Assembly: GCF_000400995.2 (NCBI RefSeq)
Contig: NZ_DF238902.1
Location: 1-49,380 of the forward strand
From: Acidovorax sp. MR-S7
GTDB taxonomy: Bacteria; Pseudomonadota; Gammaproteobacteria; Burkholderiales; Burkholderiaceae_C
Length of the DNA stretch: 49,380 nucleotides
Direction: 5' to 3'
Position numbers and translations under genes: made by a program. Of the stretch, positions 35,291 through 42,922 are shown one piece after another (within the stretch, counting starts at the first letter, position 1; every line of letters begins with the position of its first letter). The notes under the pieces were generated by a model. That model did no database searches. It worked only from the letters and a program-made list of their open reading frames with translations, and had not been told where the DNA came from.

Positions 35291-36406
35291 TCAGCCGATG
35301 CGCAGCGATTGCAGAAGGGCCACCAGCTCCAACTGGCGGCGGCAGCCTGTCTTGCGCAGGAGGTTCTTGGTGTGCGAGCGCGCCGTGTGCCAGCTCATGC
35401 CTTCGGCGGCAGCGAAATCCTTGACGGTCTTGCCGGCTGCCAGCAGCAGCGCCAGCCGGGTTTCGGTAGGCGACAGGCCGAGCATCTCTCCGATCAGGCG
35501 CGGGTTGATGCCGTTGGGAGCGGCAGGGTCGTGCAGGACTGCCAGCGCCATAGGGGCTTGGTGCAAGGCCATGGGATGCCGGGCATTGATCGGCAGAACG
35601 GTGACCACGAAGCTGCGCGCGCCGGGCGCGGGCTGCAGTGCCCCGGCCATGCCCGTTCCCTGACGTCCGCAGGCGGCCGCCACGATGGATTGCCAGCGCG
35701 CCTGGGCATTGCCGTCGTGGCACGACAGGCGGCCGTGGCGCACGCTCATCGCGCCAGGGCGGGCCAGCAGGCGGTCGGCGGCGGGGTTGGAATACTGGAT
35801 GCGGCACTGCGCATCCACCACGGCGATGCCTTGCGGCAGCGCGTCGAGCGCGGCCAGGCCCAGCGCGGCATGGCGGGCCAGTTGCCCGGTACGGGCGCGC
35901 AGCCGGGCGGCGCGGGTCAGGTCAGGCATCAGGCGTTCAACCAGCGCCTTGTCGTTCGCGCCATAAGGCGTATGGTCCGACGGGCGTATGAATCCAAGGA
36001 AATCGCGCGACCCCCCTTCGTCGCGCACCAGCGCTCCCAGCGTGTGTTGAAAGCCGTGGGGGCGCAGAAAGTCGGTGTACACGATGTTGCGCGACATCTC
36101 GCGCGTGCTGATGTGCTCGTGGTCCAGCATGGGTTGCCCCACGGGCAATTGCACCAGGGCGGCCATGCGCAGGTCCTGACCGATGTAATGAGCCTGATAT
36201 TCGCGCAGTTTCTCGGCATGCAGGCCCACATAGCCCTGGTTGTTCACGCTGCCGGAAGCCTGAGAACTGATAGTGCTCAGCGTGAAATAGTCGAACAATC
36301 CAGCACCCAGGGCTTCGCGCAAACCATCAAGACCGTCGTACCAATCCTGCGGCGACAGCACGCCGTCATACAGCAGCCCTGCGATGCGTTTTGCTTGTTC
36401 TTGCAT
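35291..36406 (-). CDS. LuxR-family regulator, paralog B
   Basis: 371 residues from MQEQAKRIAGLLYDGVLSPQDWYDG, with the same architecture as the neighbouring paralog: PAS-like GIAVVDAQCRIQYSNPAADRLLARPGA at about 190-215 and C-terminal HTH LGLSPTETRLALLLAAGKTVKDFAAAEGMSWHTARSHTKN (shown in two adjoining pieces of the same helix-turn-helix). Its DNA over the HTH is nearly identical to paralog A, but the N-terminal sensing part has diverged, pointing to different signals acting on similar sites. It is first in the two-gene unit; its upstream gap holds AACCA-N8-TGGTT, a possible autoregulatory dyad. Confidence 0.86.
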   Translation of the reverse strand: MQEQAKRIAGLLYDGVLSPQDWYDGLDGLREALGAGLFDYFTLSTISSQASGSVNNQGYVGLHAEKLREYQAHYIGQDLRMAALVQLPVGQPMLDHEHISTREMSRNIVYTDFLRPHGFQHTLGALVRDEGGSRDFLGFIRPSDHTPYGANDKALVERLMPDLTRAARLRARTGQLARHAALGLAALDALPQGIAVVDAQCRIQYSNPAADRLLARPGAMSVRHGRLSCHDGNAQARWQSIVAAACGRQGTGMAGALQPAPGARSFVVTVLPINARHPMALHQAPMALAVLHDPAAPNGINPRLIGEMLGLSPTETRLALLLAAGKTVKDFAAAEGMSWHTARSHTKNLLRKTGCRRQLELVALLQSLRIG

Positions 36407-36531
36407 GGCACTCCCCTTGCCTGTGCCATTTTAGTAACCAGTTGTTGGTGGTTGCACCTTGGGTTTTCCCGGGCTGGCTGGCATTGCCCTTGCTGAAAGG
36501 CGCTCGGGCTGCGCGGGATATGCTCGCGGCC
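36407..36531. promoter_or_regulatory. Divergent gap between LuxR paralog B and HAD gene
   Basis: 125 bp with a dyad AACCA...TGGTT (within 36435-36453) of the right size for a LuxR-type dimer site. No clear sigma-70 hexamers were seen for either gene. Confidence 0.3.
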
Positions 36532-37257
36532 ATGACGCAATCCGCAGGGACTCATCCCCACAGCATGGACGTGGGCCGCATCCGTGCCGTCACCCTCGAC
36601 CTGGACGACACGCTCTGGCCCGTGTGGCCCACCATCGCGCGGGCCGAGGCTGCGCTGGTCGACTGGCTGGCCGTGCATGCGCCCGCCACGGCAGCAATGT
36701 ATGCCGATGCCAAGGCGCTGCGTGCCGTGCGCGTGCAGGTGGAGGCGCTGCGGCCCGATCTGCTGCACGACCTGAGCGCGCTGCGGCGCGAGTCCATCCG
36801 CCTGGCGCTCACGCAGGCGGGCGACGATCCGCGGCTGGCCGAGCCCGCGTTCGATTTATTCTTCGCCGAGCGCCAGCGCGTGGACCTGTTCGACGATGCG
36901 CTGAAGGCGCTGGAATTCCTGGCGGCGCGCTATCCCGTCGTGGCGGTGTCCAACGGCAACGCCGATGTGCATCGCATCGGCATCGGCCGCTATTTCAAGG
37001 CCAGCCTGAGCGCCACGGTGCTGGGCGTGGCCAAGCCCGATGCGCGCATCTTCCAGGCGGGCGCGCAGGCCGCGGGCGTGGCGTGCGGCGCGGTGCTGCA
37101 TGTGGGCGACGATGCCTTGCTCGATTGCCGCGGCGCGCTGGATGCCGGCATGCAGGCCGCGTGGCTGAACACGGCCGGCGCCGCCTGGGCGCACGAGGGC
37201 GCGGCGCCCCACGCCACGGTGCCCAGCCTCACCGTGCTGTGCCAGTGGCTGGCGTAG
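36532..37257 (+). CDS. HAD-superfamily hydrolase (subfamily IA)
   Basis: 241 residues. HAD motif I is TLDLDDTLWP (nucleophile Asp in DxDDT), motif II VAVSNGN, motif III Lys in GVAKPDARIF and motif IV HVGDDALLDC. A helical cap lies between I and II (about 30-110). The fold and size suit a phosphatase of small metabolites such as phosphoglycolate or haloacid-like substrates; substrate unknown. I use the ATG at 36532; 36520 and 36565 are alternatives and none has a good Shine-Dalgarno. The 3' end overlaps the convergent ATPase gene by 29 bp. Confidence 0.85.
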   Translation: MTQSAGTHPHSMDVGRIRAVTLDLDDTLWPVWPTIARAEAALVDWLAVHAPATAAMYADAKALRAVRVQVEALRPDLLHDLSALRRESIRLALTQAGDDPRLAEPAFDLFFAERQRVDLFDDALKALEFLAARYPVVAVSNGNADVHRIGIGRYFKASLSATVLGVAKPDARIFQAGAQAAGVACGAVLHVGDDALLDCRGALDAGMQAAWLNTAGAAWAHEGAAPHATVPSLTVLCQWLA

Positions 37258-39964
37258 CGCGGCCGAGCCTGCGCAGCGCCCACTTCTCCAGCTCCGCCGC
37301 CGCGAACACCCCTGCGCCCGCGAGCAGCACGCGCAGCCATTCGCCGGGCGACAGGTCGGTGGAGCCGAACACGGCCTGCAGCCACGGCGCGTGCACGAAG
37401 GCCAGTTGCAGCAGCGCGCACACGCCGATGGCCAGCAGCACCTGCGGGTTGCCCAGCAGCCCTTCGCGCGAGAGCGCGCTGCGCAGGATGTGGCGGCTGT
37501 TGAGCAGGTAGAGCATCTCGGCGGCCACCACGGCGCAGACGGCCACGGTGCGCGCGGTCTCCAGGCTCGAACCGCGCCCCAGCTCCCACAGGAACAGGCC
37601 CAGCGCCGCGCAGGCCATGAGCACCGACACCATCACCACGCGCCACACGAACAGGCCCGACAGCAGCGACTCGCGCGGGTCGCGCGGCGGGCGGCGCATC
37701 ACGTCGCTCTCGGTGGGCTCGAAGGCCAGCGCCACGCCCAGCGTGCTCGACGTGACGAGGTTGATCCACAGCACCTGCGCGGCGGTGAGCGGCAGCACCA
37801 GCCCGAAGGCGATGGCGAAGAACACCACCAGCGCCTCGCCGCCGTTGGTGGGCAGCATGAACAGGATGAACTTGCGCACGTTGTCGTAGACGCCCCGGCC
37901 CTCGCGCACGGCCGCGCCCAGGGTGGCGAAGTTGTCGTCGGCCAGCACCATGGCGGCGGCGTCCTTGGCGGCCTCGGTGCCGTTCCTGCCCATGGCGACG
38001 CCCACGTCGGCGCGCTTCAATGCGGGGGCGTCGTTGACGCCGTCGCCCGTCATGGCGACGACTTCGCCGCGCGCCTGCAGGGCCCGCACCAGGCGGATCT
38101 TGTGCTCGGGGCTGGCGCGGGCGAAGACGTCCACGCTGTCCACCACCTCGCGCAGCGCTTCGTCGTCGATCAGCTCGATCTCTGCGCCGGTGAGGGCGGG
38201 GCGGCCCAGGCCGATGCCGAGCTGCGCACCGATGGCGCGTGCGGTCTCCCCATGGTCGCCGGTGATCATCTTCACGCGCACGCCGGCCGCGTGGCATTCG
38301 GCCACGGCGGCCATGGCCTCGGGGCGCGGCGGGTCCATGCTGCCCAGCAGCCCGAGCAGCGTGAAGCCGCCTTCCATGTCGGCAAAGTCCAGTGCGTGCT
38401 GCCGGGCAGGAACGCGCCTGGCGGCGATGGCCAGCACGCGCAGCGCGCGCGCTGCGCAGTCGTTGGCGGCGCGGCGCCAGTAGTCGTGGTCCAGCGGCTC
38501 GCAGCCTTGCCCGCCGTGCTGTGTGTTGCACATGTCCAGCACGCGCTCGGGCGCGCCCTTGACCAGGATGAGCGCGTGGCCCGCGTGGTCGTGGTGCAGC
38601 GTGGCCATGAAGCGGTGCTCGGACTCGAACGGGATCGCGTCGATGCGCGGTAGCGCCGCGTGCGTGGCCGGGCCGTCGAGCCCGGCCTTGAGGGCGAAGG
38701 CGAGCAGCGCGCCCTCGGTCGGGTCGCCCGTGAGCTGCCAGCCCTCGGCGCCCTGGTGCAGCGCGGCGTCGTTGCACAGCAGCGCCACGCGGGCCATGCA
38801 TTGCAGCGTGGGGTGCTCGGCGGGCGGCACGGCCGCGCCGCCCACGTGGAAGCCGCCCTGCGGCGCGTAGCCGCTGCCGGTCACGTCGTAGACGTGGCTG
38901 GCGGTCACCACGCGCTGCACCGTCATCTCGTTGCAGGTGAGGGTGCCGGTCTTGTCCGAGCAGATCACGGTGACCGAGCCCAGCGTCTCCACCGCCGGCA
39001 GGCGGCGGATGATGGCGCGGTGCTGCGCCATGCGGCGCACGCCCAGCGCCAGCGTGATGGTCATGATGGCGGGCAGCCCCTCGGGGATGGCTGATGCGGC
39101 CAGCGCCACGGCCATCATGAACATGTCGGCCGGCGCCTGCCCGCGCCAGAGCACGCCGATGGCGAAGGTGGCGGCCACGAACAGCAGGATGGCCAATGCC
39201 AGCCAGCGGCTGAAGCGCGCGATCTGGCGCAGCAGCGGCGTGGTGCCCGTTTCCACCTGCGCCAGCAGCGCGCTGATGCGGCCCAGTTCGGTGTGCGAGC
39301 CGGTGGCCACCACCACGCCCGTGGCCGTGCCCGCGGCCACCAGCGTGCCCGAATAGAGCATGCCGTGGCGGTCGCCCAGCGGCGCGTCCCCGGCCACGGG
39401 GGCGTCGTTCTTGTCGCTGGGCACGGATTCGCCGGTCAGCACCGCCTCGTCGGCGCGCAGGCTCCTGGCCGAGACGATGCGCAGGTCGGCCGGCACCTTG
39501 TCGCCGGAGGCCAGCAGCACGATGTCGCCCGGCACGAGCTGCTCGGCGGCGACCAGCTGCGGCTCGCCGCCGCGCAGCACCGTGGCCTGCGGCGAGAGCA
39601 TGCGGCGGATGGCGTCCAGCGCCGACTCGGCCTTTCCTTCCTGCACGAAGCCGATGAGGGCGTTGATGACCACCGCGCCCAGCAGCACGCCGGTGTCGAT
39701 CCAGTGCCCCAGCCCGGCGGTGACGGCGGCCGACACCAGCATCACGTAGATCAGCACGTTGTGGAACTGCGCCAGCAGCCGCAGCCATGCGGGCCGGCGC
39801 GGCGGCGCGGGCAGGCGGTTGGGGCCGTGCACGGACAGGCGCCGCGCGGCCTCGGCGTGGGGCAGGCCGTGCTGCGCGTCGGTGGCCAGGCGCTCGGCGG
39901 CGGCGCCGGCGGGCAGGGCGTGCCAGGGGGTGTCGCTGTGTCCGGTCGGTGGTGTCGGTGGCAT
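37229..39964 (-). CDS. Cation-transporting P-type ATPase (P2-like, CtpF/Ca2+-ATPase type)
   Basis: 911 residues from MPPTPPTGHSDTPWHALP. It has a cation-ATPase N-terminal domain, the actuator motif LTGESVPSDKN, the phosphorylation site ICSDKTGTLTCNEM, the nucleotide site KGAPERVL, the hinge MTGDGVNDAPALKRADVGVAMG and about ten membrane spans. M4 carries the P2-type AASAIPEGLPAIMT. In M6 the sequence WINLVTSSTLG lacks the Asp of the Ca2+-ATPase motif NLVTD, so ion selectivity is uncertain; mycobacterial CtpF-like pumps vary at the same position. It exports or imports a cation across the inner membrane. A longer start upstream adds only Arg-rich sequence and is rejected. Confidence 0.9.
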   Translation of the reverse strand: MPPTPPTGHSDTPWHALPAGAAAERLATDAQHGLPHAEAARRLSVHGPNRLPAPPRRPAWLRLLAQFHNVLIYVMLVSAAVTAGLGHWIDTGVLLGAVVINALIGFVQEGKAESALDAIRRMLSPQATVLRGGEPQLVAAEQLVPGDIVLLASGDKVPADLRIVSARSLRADEAVLTGESVPSDKNDAPVAGDAPLGDRHGMLYSGTLVAAGTATGVVVATGSHTELGRISALLAQVETGTTPLLRQIARFSRWLALAILLFVAATFAIGVLWRGQAPADMFMMAVALAASAIPEGLPAIMTITLALGVRRMAQHRAIIRRLPAVETLGSVTVICSDKTGTLTCNEMTVQRVVTASHVYDVTGSGYAPQGGFHVGGAAVPPAEHPTLQCMARVALLCNDAALHQGAEGWQLTGDPTEGALLAFALKAGLDGPATHAALPRIDAIPFESEHRFMATLHHDHAGHALILVKGAPERVLDMCNTQHGGQGCEPLDHDYWRRAANDCAARALRVLAIAARRVPARQHALDFADMEGGFTLLGLLGSMDPPRPEAMAAVAECHAAGVRVKMITGDHGETARAIGAQLGIGLGRPALTGAEIELIDDEALREVVDSVDVFARASPEHKIRLVRALQARGEVVAMTGDGVNDAPALKRADVGVAMGRNGTEAAKDAAAMVLADDNFATLGAAVREGRGVYDNVRKFILFMLPTNGGEALVVFFAIAFGLVLPLTAAQVLWINLVTSSTLGVALAFEPTESDVMRRPPRDPRESLLSGLFVWRVVMVSVLMACAALGLFLWELGRGSSLETARTVAVCAVVAAEMLYLLNSRHILRSALSREGLLGNPQVLLAIGVCALLQLAFVHAPWLQAVFGSTDLSPGEWLRVLLAGAGVFAAAELEKWALRRLGRATPATGTAR

Positions 39965-40112
39965 GCGGTGGCCGCGTGCCCGGCGTTGCGCGCGCCAGGC
40001 CACGCGGGTGGTGGAGGGCGGAGCGGCCCAGTCTAGGGCGCGGCGCCGGGCGGCGCGGCAATGCCCCAGAGCGCGGGGCGGGAAACCGCCGCCTTCACAT
40101 GCCGAATGCTTC

Positions 40113-40164
40113 TGAATCGATAGCTGCTAGCGCTTGCTGGATAAGCGCTGCAGCCGTTTTTGAT
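40113..40164. repeat. Palindromic intergenic repeat, copy 8
   Basis: Near-consensus copy: GAATCGATAGCTGC, stem TAGCGCTTG-CTGG-ATAAGCGCTG, CAGCCGTTTTTGATT tail, in the 200-nt gap between the ATPase start and the upstream hydrolase stop. The remainder of that gap (39965-40112) is GC-rich and featureless. Confidence 0.87.
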
Positions 40165-40971
40165 TCACATCAAAAAATCGCGCAATGCGAACAGCGTGGC
40201 GTCGGGCGCCTCGCTCATCTGGTGGTGGCCCACGGGCAGGTGCGCCACCTTCACGGGCACGCCGGCGGAGCGCGCGGCCTGGATCAGGCCCTGAGCGGCC
40301 TTGGGCGGCGTCATCTGGTCCTGCGTGCCCAGCGCGAACAGCACGGGGCACTGCAGCGCGGCGGCGGCCTGTTCGCCGCCGCCATAGCTGTCGCAGGCCA
40401 CGAAGCCGCGGTGGAACACGTTGACCTGCGGGTTGCTGCGCAGCACGCGCCGGCCCAGTGCCATGCCCGCGCCGTAGACCCAGAAGCCCGCGCCGGAGGG
40501 CGGCGCGAGCGTGCTGCGCGAGAACACGTTGACCATCTTGAGCGCCTTCTCGGGCGCGTTCAGCGCAGCGTCGATGAGCGCGGGCGACACCTTCATCGGG
40601 AACGCCGTGCCCACCAGCGCCAGGTGGCTCACGCGCGCGCCCAGGCGGCTGGCGGCTTCCAGCGCGATCAGCGAGCCCCAGCTGTGGCCCACGAGCGCGG
40701 CGCGGTCGATGTGCAGCGCATCGAGCAGCGCGGCGATGAAGTCCGCCGCCTGCTCCACGCTGGCAGGCGCCTCGCCGGCGCTGGCGCTGTGGCCGGGCAG
40801 GTCCACGGCCAGCACGTTCCAGCCGTGGTGGGCCAGGTAGCGGCTCTGCCAGCCCCAGACGCTGTGGTCATTGAGCACGCCGTGGATGAGCACGACGGTG
40901 GGCTTGGCCGCGTCGAAGGGCTTGCCGCCGGTGTAGCAGAAGGTGCGGGCGCCGTTGACTTCGATGTACAT
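40165..40971 (-). CDS. Alpha/beta hydrolase
   Basis: 268 residues from MYIEVNGARTFCYTGG. Alpha/beta-hydrolase signatures: LIHGVLNDHSVWG, AVDLPGHSAS, nucleophile elbow VGHSWGSL, acid in ALGTQDQMTPP and His in PVGHHQMSE. Cytoplasmic, substrate unknown. The start overlaps the stop of the sulfhydrylase gene by one base (TGATG on the minus strand), so translation is coupled, suggesting a role near methionine or ester metabolism such as acyl-homoserine turnover; this is speculation from adjacency. The copy 8 repeat follows its stop. Confidence 0.88.
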   Translation of the reverse strand: MYIEVNGARTFCYTGGKPFDAAKPTVVLIHGVLNDHSVWGWQSRYLAHHGWNVLAVDLPGHSASAGEAPASVEQAADFIAALLDALHIDRAALVGHSWGSLIALEAASRLGARVSHLALVGTAFPMKVSPALIDAALNAPEKALKMVNVFSRSTLAPPSGAGFWVYGAGMALGRRVLRSNPQVNVFHRGFVACDSYGGGEQAAAALQCPVLFALGTQDQMTPPKAAQGLIQAARSAGVPVKVAHLPVGHHQMSEAPDATLFALRDFLM

Positions 40972-42284
40972 CAGGCACCTGCCTTTTCTGCCGCTTTTTC
41001 CGCGGCCTTGAGTGCGCGCTGCAGGTCATCGATCAGGTCGTCGGCATCTTCCAGGCCGATCGACAGGCGGATGGTGCCCTGGCCGATGCCGCCCGCCGCC
41101 AGCGCCTCGTCGCTCATGCGGAAGTGCGTGGTGCTGGCAGGGTGGATCACCAGCGAGCGGCAGTCGCCCACGTTGGCGAGGTGGCTGAACACCTTGAGCG
41201 TCTCGATGAACTTCTTGCCCTGCGCACGGTCGCCCTTGAGGTCGAAGCTGAACACCGAGCCCGCGCCGCGCGGCAGCAGCTTGCGCGCGAGCGCGTGGCT
41301 GGGGTGCGCCTGTAGCAGCGGGTGGCCCACGCGCGCCACGAACGGGTGGCTGGCGAGGAACTGCACCACCTTCTCGGTGTTGCGCACGTGGCGCTCCATG
41401 CGCAGCGGCAGCGTCTCGATGCCCTGCAGGATCAGCCAGGCCGTGTGCGGGCTCATGCAGGCGCCGAAGTCGCGCAGGCCCTCGCGGCGCGCGCGCAGCA
41501 GGAAGGCGCCCACCGTGGATTCCTCGCTGAACACCATGTTGTGGAAGCCCTCGTAGGCCTGCGTCAGCTCGGGGAAGCGCCCCGAGCCTTCCCAGTCGAA
41601 GCTGCCGCCGTCCACCAGCACGCCGCCGATCACGGTGCCGTGGCCGGAGAGGAACTTGGTGGCAGAGTGGTAGACCAGGTCGGCCCCGTGCGCGAAGGGC
41701 TGGATGAGCCAGGGCGAGGTGAGGGTGGAGTCCACCAGCAGCGGCACGCCGGCCTCGTGCGCGATCTGCGCCACCGTGGGGATGTCCAGCACCTCCAGGC
41801 CCGGGTTGCCCACGGTTTCGCCGAAGAACAGGCGCGTCTCCGGCCGCACCGCCGCGCGCCAGCCGTCGATGTCGCCCGGCTTGACGAAGGTGGTCTCGAT
41901 GCCGAAGCGGCGCAGCGTGTAGTGCAGCAGGTTCTGCGACCCGCCATAGAGCGCGGTGCTGGCCACGATGTGCCCGCCCGCGCCCATCAGCGTGCTGACC
42001 GCCAGGTGCAGCGCCGCCTGGCCGCTGGCCACGGCGATGGCCCCCACGCCGCCTTCGAGCGCGGCCACGCGCTGCTCCAGCACCGCGTTGGTGGGGTTGC
42101 TGATGCGGCTGTAGACGTGGCCGGGGCGCTCCAGGTTGAACAGGGCCGCGGCGTGGTCGCTCGACTCGAACACGAACGAGGTGCTCAGGTGGATCGGCAC
42201 GGCGCGCGCTCCGGTGGCGGGGTCCGGCTGCGCGCCCGCGTGCAGCGCGAGCGTGTCGAAGCCGGGGTCGGAATATCCGGGCAT
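40971..42284 (-). CDS. metY: O-acetylhomoserine sulfhydrylase (MetY type)
   Basis: 437 residues from MPGYSDPGFDTLALHAG. PLP enzyme of the Cys/Met metabolism family that makes homocysteine from O-acetylhomoserine and sulfide. Signatures: the start block TLALHAGAQPDPATGARAVP, YSRISNPTNAVLEQRVAALEGG, the PLP-lysine region VYHSATKFLSGHGTVIGG and GDCRSLVIHPASTTH. The length suits MetY (about 430) rather than MetB/MetC (about 380-400). Another in-frame ATG at 42316 would add 11 residues. It supplies the substrate of MetE, found at the left end of the window. It is coupled to a downstream hydrolase gene. Confidence 0.9.
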   Translation of the reverse strand: MPGYSDPGFDTLALHAGAQPDPATGARAVPIHLSTSFVFESSDHAAALFNLERPGHVYSRISNPTNAVLEQRVAALEGGVGAIAVASGQAALHLAVSTLMGAGGHIVASTALYGGSQNLLHYTLRRFGIETTFVKPGDIDGWRAAVRPETRLFFGETVGNPGLEVLDIPTVAQIAHEAGVPLLVDSTLTSPWLIQPFAHGADLVYHSATKFLSGHGTVIGGVLVDGGSFDWEGSGRFPELTQAYEGFHNMVFSEESTVGAFLLRARREGLRDFGACMSPHTAWLILQGIETLPLRMERHVRNTEKVVQFLASHPFVARVGHPLLQAHPSHALARKLLPRGAGSVFSFDLKGDRAQGKKFIETLKVFSHLANVGDCRSLVIHPASTTHFRMSDEALAAGGIGQGTIRLSIGLEDADDLIDDLQRALKAAEKAAEKAGA

Positions 42285-42383
42285 CCATGTCTCCAATGTG
42301 GTGAATTCGTGCGCCATTGTGGGGGATTTGTGGGCTATATTTTCCGGAGCACCGCTATACCGAGTACGAGAGAGACACATCCC

Positions 42384-42842
42384 ATGAAAGTCAGCGACAT
42401 CCTGCGCGTCAAAGGCAACACCCTCTACACCGTCACCCCCGACGAACCGCTGGCGCGCGCGCTGGAGACCATGGCCGAGAAGGATATCGGCTCGCTCGTG
42501 GTGATGGAGCACGGCGACCTGGTGGGCATGCTCACCTTCCGCGAGGTGATCCAGCTGCTGGTCAGGAGCGGCGGCAGCGTGGGCACCACGCTGGTGCGCA
42601 CGGCGATGGACGACGCGCCGCTGACCTGCACCATGGAGACCGACATGGACGAGGTGCGCCGCATGATGCTGGGCCGCCATGCGCGCTACATGCCGGTGAT
42701 GGACCAGCGCATGCTCATGGGCGTGATCAGCTTCTACGACGTGGCCAAGGCCGTGGTGGACGCGCAGAACTTCGAGAACAGGATGCTCAAGGCCTACATC
42801 CGCGACTGGCCGGAGGAAAAGGAAGCGCCCTCCGCGAGCTGA
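42384..42842 (+). CDS. Two-CBS-domain protein
   Basis: 152 residues made of a CBS pair: CBS1 at about 5-60 (ILRVKGNTLYTVTPDEPLARALETM, IGSLVVMEHGDLVGMLTFRE) and CBS2 at ~75-130 (PLTCTMETDMDEVRRMM, RYMPVMDQRMLMGVISFYDV). No effector domain is attached. Such stand-alone CBS proteins bind adenosyl nucleotides and modulate partner enzymes; the partner is unknown. It is divergent from the sulfhydrylase gene across a 99-bp gap. A strong hairpin terminator (repeat copy 9) follows. Confidence 0.9.
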   Translation: MKVSDILRVKGNTLYTVTPDEPLARALETMAEKDIGSLVVMEHGDLVGMLTFREVIQLLVRSGGSVGTTLVRTAMDDAPLTCTMETDMDEVRRMMLGRHARYMPVMDQRMLMGVISFYDVAKAVVDAQNFENRMLKAYIRDWPEEKEAPSAS

Positions 42843-42852
42843 TCGCGCAATA

Positions 42853-42905
42853 ACCGTCGAAACGGCTGCCAGCGCTTGTACAGCAAGCGCTGGCAGCTCT
42901 TTTTT
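42853..42905 (+). terminator. Palindromic repeat copy 9, acting as intrinsic terminator
   Basis: Perfect 14-bp stem GCTGCCAGCGCTTG (42865-42878) with CAAGCGCTGGCAGC (42884-42897), 5-nt loop TACAG, then TCTTTTTT. It belongs to the eleven-copy repeat family but has the form of a textbook terminator for the CBS gene. Confidence 0.88.
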
Positions 42906-42922
42906 GGGGAGCACAAGCAGGC

